Below, one piece after another: positions 46,635 to 56,300 of a stretch of DNA of 64,000 nucleotides (position 1 is its first letter; every line of letters begins with the position of its first letter). The DNA lies in the NCBI GenBank assembly GCA_013388855.1, contig JACAEM010000005.1, positions 1 to 64,000 of the forward strand, given 5' to 3'. Under the pieces are notes generated by a model. That model had not been told where the DNA came from. It ran no database searches and was given only the letters and a program-made list of their open reading frames with translations. A program made the position numbers and the translations under genes. The DNA is from Chloroflexota bacterium. GTDB lineage: Bacteria > Chloroflexota > Anaerolineae > Anaerolineales > Villigracilaceae.

Positions 46635-47225
46635 TCAACTGGTTGTGATCGCGCCTGCGCGCTCGTAATTCACAACAATGACGCCTTTCGACGTGGTTGT
46701 GCTTTCAGTCACCTTGAACGCTGCAGGGATCGTGCCATCAGCAAACAAACGCTTCCCACTGCCCAACGTGACCGGATAAATCATCAGCCAGAATACGTCG
46801 ACCAGATCATGCTTGATGAGCGTCTGCAGGAGATTACCGCTCCCCCACACGTGCAGATCCGGTCCCTGCTGCTGCTTGATCTTGGCGACTTTCTCTGCAA
46901 TATCTCCGTTCAGAAATACAGACGGCTGCCATTGGCTGGACGTTCTGGTATTCGAAACAACATACTTGGTGGCTGTGTTGACGTTTTGCCATATATCTGC
47001 ATGCTGAGACCAGTACGGTTCCCAAATATCAAAGGTTTTTCGCCCTACCAACAAGTCGAACGGACTGTCCATCTGCTTTCTCAAAAGCTTTCCACTCACC
47101 TCATCGGAGTATGGCATCACCCAACCGCCATATCCGAAGCCGCCGCTGGTATCTTCCTCTGCGCCACCTGGGGCTTGAATGACACCATCTAGCGAGATAT
47201 GTTCAAGCACAACAACTTTTCGCAT
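46635..47225 (-). CDS. dihydrofolate reductase-like protein (RibD C-terminal family)
   Basis: 196 residues. Starts [18 protein letters not shown], then [15 protein letters not shown] and [20 protein letters not shown], the NADPH-fold motifs of the YyaP/RibD_C family. These are rarely true folate reductases. Last gene of the eight-gene operon. Confidence 0.9.
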   Translation of the reverse strand: MRKVVVLEHISLDGVIQAPGGAEEDTSGGFGYGGWVMPYSDEVSGKLLRKQMDSPFDLLVGRKTFDIWEPYWSQHADIWQNVNTATKYVVSNTRTSSQWQPSVFLNGDIAEKVAKIKQQQGPDLHVWGSGNLLQTLIKHDLVDVFWLMIYPVTLGSGKRLFADGTIPAAFKVTESTTTSKGVIVVNYERAGAITTS

Positions 47226-47228
47226 GAT

Positions 47229-47738
47229 CTATGCTCCGTCATACGCCTTTTGCAGATCTGCAACAATGATCTTGTGCATCTTGAGCATGGCATTGATGAC
47301 CCGCTTGGATTTGACCGGATCCGGGTCGCCCATCAATTCGCCCAACTGCTTCGGCACGATCTGCCATGACAAACCGAACTTATCCTTGCACCAGCCGCAT
47401 TGCTCGGCTTCGGGAACGGCGGACAGTTTGCTCCAGAAGTAATCCACCTCCTTCTGGTCTTCACATTCCACATAGAACGAAATCGCTTCGGTGAAGTTAA
47501 AAGTTGGTCCCCCATCGAGCGCCATAAAGCGCTGACCCGCCAGTTCAAAAATCCCAGTAATGACCTTGCCTACCATCTGTTCCGCGCCGGGCGCTTCCAT
47601 GCCTTTTTCATAGCGGGTGATGGACACGATCTTTGACTCTTCCTTTTTGTGCGGCGCACCGTTGAATGTATCCACATAGTAGTTCATTGCCTCTTCACAT
47701 TGCATATCGAACCATAAACACGGGACTATCTTATTCAT
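47229..47738 (-). CDS. PhnB-like VOC protein
   Basis: 169 residues. PhnB/3-dmu-9_3-mt family: MNKIVPCLWFDMQCEEAMNY at the start, FMALDGGPTFNFTEAISFYV and SWQIVPKQLGELMGDPDPVK. A glyoxalase-like fold; many members are not methyltransferases despite that annotation. 3 bases before the reductase-like gene. Confidence 0.9.
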   Translation of the reverse strand: MNKIVPCLWFDMQCEEAMNYYVDTFNGAPHKKEESKIVSITRYEKGMEAPGAEQMVGKVITGIFELAGQRFMALDGGPTFNFTEAISFYVECEDQKEVDYFWSKLSAVPEAEQCGWCKDKFGLSWQIVPKQLGELMGDPDPVKSKRVINAMLKMHKIIVADLQKAYDGA

Positions 47739-47739
47739 T

Positions 47740-48111
47740 TCAATCTCCTTTGGTTAACTTTTTATTTACCTCTAAATGCAATTTGACAACTCTTTCGATC
47801 AACTTAAGTGGAAGCGGCTCATCAAGCGGAAATTTCAACGTCCCTTTGCCGTTCACATACTTTGCGATCTGACGCTCGAACGCCTCACTCCCCGCCGGAA
47901 CCGGGTACAGCGACACATGCTTTTTCCACCCCGCAAAATGGATCAAGTTCTTCCCGTTCAGTTCAAAGCATGCGATCTGATAACTGATCTTCTCTTTGGC
48001 ATCGGGCACCAACTTGCGAAACAATTTACGAATCTCCATCAGATACGCCTGCGAATCGGGCGGACATGCCGCGATGTATTCATCAATGGATTGGAAATTT
48101 GTCTTAGCCAT
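47740..48111 (-). CDS. DUF1801-family protein
   Basis: 123 residues. IDEYIAACPPDSQAYLMEIR, KISYQIACFELNGKNLIHFA and HVSLYPVPAGSEAFERQIAKY match DUF1801. Overlaps the DUF1697 gene by 8 bases. No basic N-terminal extension, unlike the copy at 45418. Confidence 0.9.
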   Translation of the reverse strand: MAKTNFQSIDEYIAACPPDSQAYLMEIRKLFRKLVPDAKEKISYQIACFELNGKNLIHFAGWKKHVSLYPVPAGSEAFERQIAKYVNGKGTLKFPLDEPLPLKLIERVVKLHLEVNKKLTKGD

Positions 48112-48655
48112 TTTGTCCTTCCATAAGCGCCAACAATTTGGTTGTCGTATTCCAGTTGCGGATGGTCATATTCTGATAGACCGGCATGCCAATGATCTTT
48201 GTGAGATAGCTTTGCGAAGCGCGGCTGATGAGACGGGAAAAATACAGCGCCTGTTTGCCCGCATGAGCCGTATCCACGCCTTCGCGGAGTTTTACGCTCT
48301 CCATGGCTCCCTGCGGCGTGAGCGGCTCTTTCAAGAAAATGACATCGTACCGAAACTTCTTATCCTCTTTGCCAAATCCCTCCGGTGCAGACTTAACAAT
48401 GCCAGCCAATTCTTTTTGAGCGATCACGACCACCTTCGCATCAAAGTTGAAGCGTTTGGAAAGTCCCTTTTCGATCCTCGTCGTCAAAACAGCCTTATCC
48501 TTTTCATCAGACTGAACCAGGATATTCCCACTTTGGATATAGGTGACCACATTCGAAAAGCCCATCTCTTCAAAACTGGCTTTCAAATCCGCCATTTTGA
48601 TGATGTTCTTTCCTCCGACATTAATTCCGCGCAACAGGACAAGGTATTGGCTCAT
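48104..48655 (-). CDS. DUF1697-family protein
   Basis: 183 residues. YLVLLRGINVGGKNIIKMAD, YIQSGNILVQSDE and the RNWNTTTKLLALM end are the DUF1697 hallmarks. Function unknown in the family. Confidence 0.92.
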   Translation of the reverse strand: MSQYLVLLRGINVGGKNIIKMADLKASFEEMGFSNVVTYIQSGNILVQSDEKDKAVLTTRIEKGLSKRFNFDAKVVVIAQKELAGIVKSAPEGFGKEDKKFRYDVIFLKEPLTPQGAMESVKLREGVDTAHAGKQALYFSRLISRASQSYLTKIIGMPVYQNMTIRNWNTTTKLLALMEGQNG

Positions 48656-48663
48656 GATGTACC

Positions 48664-49038
48664 CTACAAACCTGCTTTTTCATCCACTTCAAAGATTCCA
48701 AAGGTATTGCCTTCTGTGTCAATGAAGTATCCCTGCCAACATCTGCCAACGACCGGGAATTTCTCCAACGCCACCATCCCGCCAAGGGATAGAATCTTCG
48801 CGGCTGTTGCATCAAAGTTGTCCACTTCCAATGAGCAGATGAATGCATTTGTCCCCTGTCCAAGAGAAGGCGCCTTCACAGGTCGCTGCAGTAGGCCACC
48901 ACGCGAGTCGCCGGTTTCAATGTCAAAATATTCAATCGGCACACCAGGGTTTCGGCTCATATTCCATCCAAAGATGGTCTTATAAAAATTTACAGCACGT
49001 TGGACATCGTCAACATGAATTTCAAAAAAGACACTCAT
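48664..49038 (-). CDS. VOC family (glyoxalase-like) protein
   Basis: 124 residues. FFEIHVDDVQRAVNFYKTIF, FICSLEVDNFDATAAKILSL and GYFIDTEGNTFGIFEVDE: two beta-alpha-beta-beta-beta halves with His/Glu at metal positions. Substrate unknown. Confidence 0.9.
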   Translation of the reverse strand: MSVFFEIHVDDVQRAVNFYKTIFGWNMSRNPGVPIEYFDIETGDSRGGLLQRPVKAPSLGQGTNAFICSLEVDNFDATAAKILSLGGMVALEKFPVVGRCWQGYFIDTEGNTFGIFEVDEKAGL

Positions 49039-49048
49039 CCACTCTCTC

Positions 49049-49759
49049 CTATTTCTGGTCTTTCACACTCATATAATACTCTCGTTGTTTCTTCTCAAAA
49101 TGTTCAGTAGCATACCGCAATGTGACTCTCGGCATGTCAACGGCATATTTATCCAAGAATTTCAACAGCTGCTTTCTATCTTTATCGCCTGCAAACCGCA
49201 ATGCCCAGCCGTTCGCCTTGTGGATTAGATCTTCCTTGTCATAAAGCATGATCTCTGCCAGTTTGAAGGCATCTTCCACATCGCCTTTGCCGATGAAGAA
49301 CAGCGTGCTGACAATCGCCGTCCGCCGCTCAGCCATCCTCTTTGACTTCGCCAACTTATACAAAATCTTGCGCGGCTTATCCAAGAGATAACTGCCCACC
49401 ACCCAGGGAGCGGATCGGTCCACCAGGTCCCAGGTGTTGATGCGGTCATGGCGGCGGATGTATAGGTCAAAGAGTTCTTTTTTACGCTCGTCAGTTGTCT
49501 TTTTACTGCGCGCCTGAAAATCCATGATGCTGACCGCGCCGACCCTCATCTCATGAATAGGGCTTTCGAGCATCACCTCGACCTCACCCAACTCCATGTT
49601 CATATGTTCCTTTGCCAGTGCAAAGACTTGTCCCATGCGGACGCCCAGGATTGTATTGCCTTCATTGGAGGCAAGATGTTCGTGAGACTTGGCGATCACA
49701 GGGGAGCGTAAAGCCTTTAACCTTTTGAGGAACTCAGCCGCGGTCAACAGGGCGGGCAT
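49049..49759 (-). CDS. DNA alkylation repair (AlkD-like) HEAT protein
   Basis: 236 residues from MPALLTAAEFLKRLKAL. HEAT-like helices with the family WDLVDRSAPWVVGSYLL region and KANGWALRFAGDKDRKQLL. AlkD-type enzymes excise alkylated bases without base flipping. The ATG follows the SRPBCC stop by one base. A longer frame to 49828 overlaps the upstream gene and is less likely. Confidence 0.88.
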   Translation of the reverse strand: MPALLTAAEFLKRLKALRSPVIAKSHEHLASNEGNTILGVRMGQVFALAKEHMNMELGEVEVMLESPIHEMRVGAVSIMDFQARSKKTTDERKKELFDLYIRRHDRINTWDLVDRSAPWVVGSYLLDKPRKILYKLAKSKRMAERRTAIVSTLFFIGKGDVEDAFKLAEIMLYDKEDLIHKANGWALRFAGDKDRKQLLKFLDKYAVDMPRVTLRYATEHFEKKQREYYMSVKDQK

Positions 49760-49760
49760 C

Positions 49761-50255
49761 TCACGATCCTTCTGCCAAAAGGTCGTCCAAACGTTCGTAG
49801 CCTTCGCGAACGCCCTTTTCCATCCCACTTTGGATCATGCCATCCCGGTCGGCGACGGACTGATAGACAGAATGTATCGTCACACGGGTGCGATTACCGG
49901 GCAGTTCTTCCAATGTCGCCGTTTCCAAAGAGACATGCCCCGGGTAGCCTTCGAATTCAAAGGTCTGGGTCAGTCGCTCAAGCGAAATTTCGTGAAAGCA
50001 GCCGTGAAAGCCAAACGCATTGCCTTGCGGGTCTTTGTGAATGAAACTCCACCTGCCGCCGCTGACCGGCTCGAATTCCCGAAGGATCATCTCGTATCCA
50101 TGCGGACCCACCCACTGGACATACAACGCCGGGTCGGTGTGGGCGTGAAACACCAACTCACGCGGCGCATCGAACTCGCGGGTAATAAACAACTCCTGCT
50201 TGCCGGGTTCGGCGGTCACGGTCACTTTATTTTTTGAGGGCATGTCATCTTTCAT
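49761..50255 (-). CDS. SRPBCC/AHSA1-type lipid-binding-fold protein
   Basis: 164 residues. [29 protein letters not shown] and [14 protein letters not shown] motifs of the AHSA1 (START-like) family, which often sits beside an ArsR regulator. Overlaps the ArsR gene by 11 bases. Confidence 0.92.
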   Translation of the reverse strand: MKDDMPSKNKVTVTAEPGKQELFITREFDAPRELVFHAHTDPALYVQWVGPHGYEMILREFEPVSGGRWSFIHKDPQGNAFGFHGCFHEISLERLTQTFEFEGYPGHVSLETATLEELPGNRTRVTIHSVYQSVADRDGMIQSGMEKGVREGYERLDDLLAEGS

Positions 50256-50571
50256 CTCTCATCCGTTCCAATAAATCATCGAGGCGGTTAAACCGCGCTT
50301 CCCATACCTGACGATACTTTTCGATCCAATCGGTCACTTCGCCTAACCTGTCAAAACGCGCTTCCACAAAACGCTCACGTCCCTGGGGAATGACGACCAC
50401 CAAGCCGCATTCTTTCAATATCTTGATATGACGCGACACCGCCGGACGGCTGATGCGAAAATTCTCGGCAACGCCATTCAAGGTCAGCCTGTGCTGTGAC
50501 AGCAAAGCAAGAATAGCGCGGCGGTTGGGGTCTGCAATGGCTTGAAATACGTCTCGTCTTGTGTTGATCAT
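50245..50571 (-). CDS. ArsR-family transcriptional regulator
   Basis: 108 residues from [20 protein letters not shown]; a GTG 12 bases upstream is possible. Winged helix [37 protein letters not shown]. No metal-binding ELCVCDL motif, so it belongs to the SRPBCC-linked ArsR branch rather than the metal sensors. First gene of the operon. Confidence 0.92.
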   Translation of the reverse strand: MINTRRDVFQAIADPNRRAILALLSQHRLTLNGVAENFRISRPAVSRHIKILKECGLVVVIPQGRERFVEARFDRLGEVTDWIEKYRQVWEARFNRLDDLLERMRDER

Positions 50572-50604
50572 ATATGTAACCACTCAGTTACGCGTTATAT
50601 CAAC

Positions 50605-50652
50605 ATTTTAGAACATATTTTCTATTTTGTCAAGGCCAAAATTGTCCGAATT
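50605..50652 (-). promoter_or_regulatory. operator-containing promoter of the ArsR operon
   Basis: Minus strand TTGACA (50628-50633), 17-base spacer, TAAAAT (50605-50610). Palindrome-like TAGAAAATATGTTCTA (50609-50624) in the spacer and AATTCGGACAATT 6 bases upstream (50640-50652), itself inside the inverted repeat CCAAAATT/AATTTTGG (50636-50656). Spacing is identical to 45348-45395. Confidence 0.85.
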
Positions 50653-50702
50653 TTGGATTGCAGTGTTTGGAACTTCTGACAAAGGAGAAACATCTTATTT
50701 TC

Positions 50703-53177
50703 ATGCAATTATTTTTCCTCTTACGAAGAAAACCCATTCAATACTTTCTATTTGGGCTTTTGCTCCTAGCGGCAGGACCCCTTGCCTACACTTTCTGGGA
50801 TATGCCATCGGTCGATTCGCTCCCGGATACGGTTCTGATTCCCAGCGTACGCATTACCGACCGCAATGGGCGTCTACTGTACGAGATCATCCCACAGGAG
50901 GGCGGGCGGAACACAGTGCTTTCCGTCGAAAACCTTTCTCAATGTTTGAAGGATGCCACCATCGCAGTCGAAGACAAAAACTTCTACACCAACCCTGGGG
51001 TCGACCTGACCGGCATTATCCGCGCCTTGTGGATTAACCTCCGCGGCGGCGAGACCATCGCAGGCGGGAGTACCATCACACAACAAGTGGCGCGTAATTT
51101 ATTGATGGACGAAGATGAACGGATGGAGCGCACGTTGCGGCGCAAACTTCGCGAAGCCGTCCTTGCCTGGCAGATGACGCGAAAACTCTCCAAGGATGAG
51201 ATCCTCGCTTTATATTTGAATCAGATCAACTACGGCGGTATGGCATACGGAGTCGAAGCCGCCTCGCAAACCTACTTCGGCAAGCCCGCCAGCGAATTGC
51301 TTTTACCGGAATGCGCTCTCATCGCAGGCTTGCCACAAGCGCCAGGAGTCTACAACCCGTTCACGAATCCCGATCTGGCAAAGAATAGACAAATCATTGT
51401 GCTCGGCGTGATGGAAAAGGAAGGCTACATTACACCCGAGGAACGCCTCAGCGCGGAAAAAACTCCGTTGAGTTTCAACCCGGACCCCTATCCGATCGAA
51501 GCGCCGCACTTTATCTGGATCATCAAAAACCAGCTTGATCAATTGACCGCCGATGGGCTTCTCAGCTCACAACAAAGTCTCGTCGTGCGGACAACGCTTG
51601 ATCTCGATGCCCAACATCTTGCTGAAGAGACAATCAAACGCCGCATCGACGCTTTCAAACAGGAGAACGAAACACTTAGTTACAACGTCAACAATGCCGC
51701 ACTTGTGGCGCTTGACCCGCATAACGGGGAAATCCTGGCGCTCGTCGGCAGCGCGGACTTCTTTGACGAATCCATTGATGGCGCGCTAAACATGGCAACC
51801 TCGCCGCGTCAAACCGGTTCCGCCTTCAAGCCGTTCGTTTACGCCCTTGCCCTGGATCCTACACGCTCAAATGCGTGGACCGTTGCCACTCCCATTCTTG
51901 ATGTCTCCACCACATTCACGCTGCGCGACGGCACGCCGTATACGCCGGTCAATTATGATGGACTCGAACACGGACCGGTCTCGGTGCGCGCAGCGCTGGG
52001 TTCATCGTTGAATATCCCGGCAGTGAAAACGTTGCGAGAAGTGGGCATCGAGAACGCGGTCGATCTTGCCAAACGACTCGGCATCACATCCTTGAGTGAA
52101 GCCGGACAGTATGATCTCTCCCTCGTGCTCGGCGGCGGACAAGTCAGTCTGCTTGAACTTTCGACTGCCTATGGTGCACTCGCCAACCAGGGGAATTTCA
52201 TCGGCAACACATCAATTTTGGGTATCCACGACGCGGATGGGAATCTGCTTTATCAGCCGGATGCAAAACCGGCGGTTCAAGTCCTGGACCCGCGCGTTGC
52301 CTGGCTCATCAGCGATATCCTCAGCGATGACTATGCCCGCCTGATCGGCTTCGGCTTGGACAGCACCCTCAAGCTCGACCGCACTGCCGCCGTCAAAACC
52401 GGTACCACCAGCAACTTCCACGACAACTGGACAATTGGCTACACCCCCGATCTTCTGGTCGGGGTGTGGGTAGGCAACAGCGGATACGAAGCCATGCACA
52501 ACGTCACCGGTCTGACCGGCGCCGCGCCCATCTGGCACGAAGTCATGCGCGGACTCTTGCAGGGACGCCCCGACCATTTCTTCGCGAGGCCCGACGGCTT
52601 GATTCAAGTGGAGGTCTGCGACATCTCAGGCTTGCTTCCCACCCCGGCCTGTCCGCACACGCACAAGGAATGGTTCATCAGCGGAACCGAACCTATACAA
52701 ACGGATTCAACCTATCAACAAGTCTGGATCGATACGCTGACCAATTCTCTCGCGGATGATTCGACTCCCATTGAGCGGCGAAAATCCGTCACGGTTTTGA
52801 ATCTCCCTATCGAAGCACAGGAATGGGCGCGCATACAAGGGTTTCACCTGCTCACCGATTATTCCCGGGCATCAGAAAACAATTCTCCATCAGCAAATCA
52901 ACTGATATTACTCTCCCCGCACAACAATACCACCTACCGCATCGACCCCAACCTTGATCTATCCATGCAACAAATCAAAATCGAGGTCGCGGCGGGAAGC
53001 GGAATCACACAAATCACAATCTGGATGGATGGAAGTCTGCTCACAACTTTATCATCTGCTCCCTACGAAACCTGGTGGACGTTGTCCGCGGGGGAACATC
53101 AATTTTGGGCAGAGGGAGTCGCCGGGAATGGAGAGATAATAAAAAGTGAAATGATAACGATCACCGTAGTGAATTGA
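50703..53177 (+). CDS. pbpC: penicillin-binding protein 1C
   Basis: 824 residues from MQLFFLLRRKPIQYFLFG; an AAAGGAG is about 15 bases upstream, so an upstream TTG or ATT start is possible. One N-terminal membrane anchor; glycosyltransferase domain with AVEDKNFYTNPGVD (catalytic Glu) and GGSTITQQVARNLL; transpeptidase with SAFK (S-x-x-K), SLN and KTGTT motifs; C-terminal BiPBP-like domain. It faces the alpha-2-macroglobulin gene; the two are commonly linked and thought to guard the cell wall. Confidence 0.95.
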   Translation: MQLFFLLRRKPIQYFLFGLLLLAAGPLAYTFWDMPSVDSLPDTVLIPSVRITDRNGRLLYEIIPQEGGRNTVLSVENLSQCLKDATIAVEDKNFYTNPGVDLTGIIRALWINLRGGETIAGGSTITQQVARNLLMDEDERMERTLRRKLREAVLAWQMTRKLSKDEILALYLNQINYGGMAYGVEAASQTYFGKPASELLLPECALIAGLPQAPGVYNPFTNPDLAKNRQIIVLGVMEKEGYITPEERLSAEKTPLSFNPDPYPIEAPHFIWIIKNQLDQLTADGLLSSQQSLVVRTTLDLDAQHLAEETIKRRIDAFKQENETLSYNVNNAALVALDPHNGEILALVGSADFFDESIDGALNMATSPRQTGSAFKPFVYALALDPTRSNAWTVATPILDVSTTFTLRDGTPYTPVNYDGLEHGPVSVRAALGSSLNIPAVKTLREVGIENAVDLAKRLGITSLSEAGQYDLSLVLGGGQVSLLELSTAYGALANQGNFIGNTSILGIHDADGNLLYQPDAKPAVQVLDPRVAWLISDILSDDYARLIGFGLDSTLKLDRTAAVKTGTTSNFHDNWTIGYTPDLLVGVWVGNSGYEAMHNVTGLTGAAPIWHEVMRGLLQGRPDHFFARPDGLIQVEVCDISGLLPTPACPHTHKEWFISGTEPIQTDSTYQQVWIDTLTNSLADDSTPIERRKSVTVLNLPIEAQEWARIQGFHLLTDYSRASENNSPSANQLILLSPHNNTTYRIDPNLDLSMQQIKIEVAAGSGITQITIWMDGSLLTTLSSAPYETWWTLSAGEHQFWAEGVAGNGEIIKSEMITITVVN

Positions 53178-53265
53178 CCATGGTTTATAAGTTGGTCATA
53201 TAAGACTCTCTCGCTACAATTGGTATGCCCAGATGATTTCAGCTTTATGTTGTTTGTGCCCGACG

Positions 53266-53297
53266 CCTTCCCCAAATCCAAATGGAGTTGGGGAAGG
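53266..53297. terminator. hairpin between convergent pbpC and alpha-2-macroglobulin genes
   Basis: CCTTCCCCAA (53266-53275) pairs with TTGGGGAAGG (53288-53297), followed by TTT. Likely ends transcription from pbpC; the minus-strand side has no T-run. The remaining 90 bases show nothing else. Confidence 0.65.
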
Positions 53298-53311
53298 TTT
53301 CCGAAGGAGGG

Positions 53312-56300
53312 TTACTCCTTTACCTCAAACACACTCCCTGCCCCTCTGCCTCCCACATCGGGGAAGTAAAACTCGCTTGCTGTAGGCGGGATGACTTTGA
53401 ACGTCCCGGCAGTACTGGCACGTGCGAGATAGGTGTAGACGTAGGTTCCGGCGGGTAAATAATCGGCAGAGAGCACGACTTTCTCGTCACGCAGTTCGAT
53501 GTGGCTGAAATACCACCAGCCCCAGCCGCGCTCGTTGTAGTCGGTGACTGTATATGAAGTAGGGACAGCCGTGTCGGTCTGGAGGGTGGCGTCGATGGCT
53601 TCGAAACCGGCGGGCAGCGGGTCATCCACCACGATGTAGTGCACCGCGGCAGGGACGACCACCGTCAGGCGCACGCGCACCAACTCGCCACGCTGGATCT
53701 CGGTGATGGGGTTCTTGTTATCGTCCACGCTGAAGTATTGCCGCGAGAGGCTCACGCCCTGATCCAACGGCTGGATGGATTCAACGGGCAGTTCCGCGCT
53801 CAGATAGGCGGTGTAATACAGATTGCCTGTCCCATCGCCGCGGGTGAAGACCAGATAATTCGCGGCTTCTTTCAACAGATCTTTCATCTCCACTTGCAGG
53901 TTGACGGTCTCCGTCAGGTTCTCTTTCGTGGCATTGCCTTGATTCAACATCTCACCGTTCAAGCCGACCGCAAAGTTGTAATTTGTGTCATATTCATTCG
54001 AGATGGTCATCCAGTTGGTGAGGGCGATCAACGACCAGGCGGTCTCCTGCGTGGTGTGCCAGTGTCCGCTGTCGCGGTGAGCCATCAGCCAGCGGACAGC
54101 CTGCGCCGTGACCGGATTCGTCGCGTCCATTTGGACAAAAGCATTCAACACGATGGCGGTCGTGCGCGTGTCGGTGTTCCAGTTCCAGTAATCTTTAGTC
54201 GATTCCTCCCAGTGGGCACCCGCCGCCGATAACACGGCAGCCGACTCAAGGTCAGAAAGAAGCGAGAGCGTCCGCTCGTCATCCTTATCCAGCATGTACA
54301 TCGCCTGCGCCAGATACGCCTTCCCATACAAACTGAGCGACTGCTTGTGTTCGTAAATGAAGTTGACCTGCGAGGGTCGCAATTCGTTCGCGCGCGCCAG
54401 CACGTAGAGCATGAACGCCGTGCGGTTGTATTGCCACGTGGCATCGTTGCGTTTCAGCATCGGCACATTCTCTTCCAAAAATTTTATGCCGCGCGCGAGC
54501 ACACTCTCAGAGACCGTATAGCCCGACTCCTTCGCTTCGATCAAACCATACACCACATAGGCGCTCGTCTGCGGATCGCTCTTCTCACCATCCCACCAGT
54601 TCCAACCGCCGTCGTAATGCTGCTTGGCGTAGATGCGCTGCAGTGCCGCGTTCACCTGCGCGTCGAGTTCGTTTTGCAGATGACCGTTATCAATGCCCGC
54701 GTTCTTGAGGGCGCGCGACGTGATGACGTTCGGCAAAAAGCGTGAGACGGTTTGCTCCATGCACAGGTACGGATAATCTTCGAGATAGGTCAGCCCGCTT
54801 TGCATCGAAGCCGCCAGCGACGGCGAGACTTCAATGGAAAGCGACGCGTCTGCGAAGTTCAACGACTGAGGCAGTTGGATCGCTTCAGTGGACGAGTTCG
54901 CGTTCTGGATCATGCCCGACGTGCCGACCGTTTCGACCGCGGTGTAGTTATAGACCGGGATGCCTTGATCGGACAGCGTGCCGAGTGCCGGTTTGGATGA
55001 GTCGACGTAATCACCGCTCACGGCTTGGACGGTGAAGTCCACCCGCTTCGCTCCCCCTTGGACGGCGACATCCCATTTCACATACGTTTGCTGCCCTGCG
55101 AGAACTTCCGTTTCCTGTGCCGCAGACGAGAGCAACTCCACGCCATCAGCATCCAACGAGACATTGACCTTCATGTCTTTATCTGTGTTGTTGTGCACCG
55201 TCGCGCCGACCGTGGCGGTATCGCCGTTGACGAAGAAGCGCGGCGTCTGCATCTCGACGAAGAGCGGCTTCGTGCTAAGCAGGTCGCTCGTTGTTTGACC
55301 CACCCTGCTATCTACTGTGATTGCACGCACATCCGCTTTCCATGTGGTGAGGTTCTCCGGCAGCGTCACTTTGACCTGTGCTTTGCCATCTTTATCGGTG
55401 ACGACATTCGCTTCGAACCAGGCTGTATCTTTGAAATCCTTGCGCGTGGAAATAATGCCCAGGCTCGGACCACCGCCGCCGCCACCGCCGCGTCCACCAT
55501 CGGGAATGGTCTCGCCATATTGGGCGTTGAAATCTTCGGCGTTCGAGACCAATCCCAGCGCCGTGCGGACACTCAATGCTTGTTGCGGGTAGAATGCATC
55601 CAGCATTGGCGCGGAGTTCATCGGAGCCAGCGCCAGTGCGGCTTTATCCACCACCGCCAGCGACACATCCGCTGAGACGGGTCTACCGTTGTAATCTTTG
55701 GTTTCGATCGTATATGTGACTTCGTCGCCGGGTCCCGCGGACTTGGTATCGGCGGTCACGGTCACATCCAGCGTTTGCTCGCTTGTATCCACGTTGATGC
55801 TTGCCATGCCGATCTTGAAATCGGGCGATTCGTCTTTATACGCGCCACTGATAACGGTTACGGAAACGTACGAGATGGGAGCCATCTCAGAAGTAATTGG
55901 TAATTGGTACGTTGTGCTGTTGCCTTTGAGCAGAATGACGTCCTGTTTGTAGACATGTCCGCGCTCGTATGTGACGAGAGCATAGACATCGTGGTCGAAG
56001 GGTTGGGCAATGAGAATTTCAGCCGTATCGCCCGGTGAATAGGAGTCCTTGTCCACGATCAGGTTGAAGGTGCGATCATTGGTCTGCCGCCAGGCGACGT
56101 AGTCATCGCTTGCCACCCACATATAGGCAGAGGCTTGATGCGTGTGACCCTTCGTATCGCGCACCGTGACAATGGCTTTATACACGCCACCCTGCGGCGG
56201 GATGAACGATACGGTCGCTTTGCCATCTTCGCCCGTGACCGCGTTCGCCGTGGAAATGGGTATCTCCTTGACCGATGTCTCCCAGCGCAGTTGTCCCTGT

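Noticed and set aside
55896-55915. GTAATTGGTAATTGG repeat inside the macroglobulin gene
   Set aside because: Matches the repeat vocabulary, but the encoded TYQLPITSEM segment fits the surrounding domain without an obvious length change, so insertion cannot be claimed.
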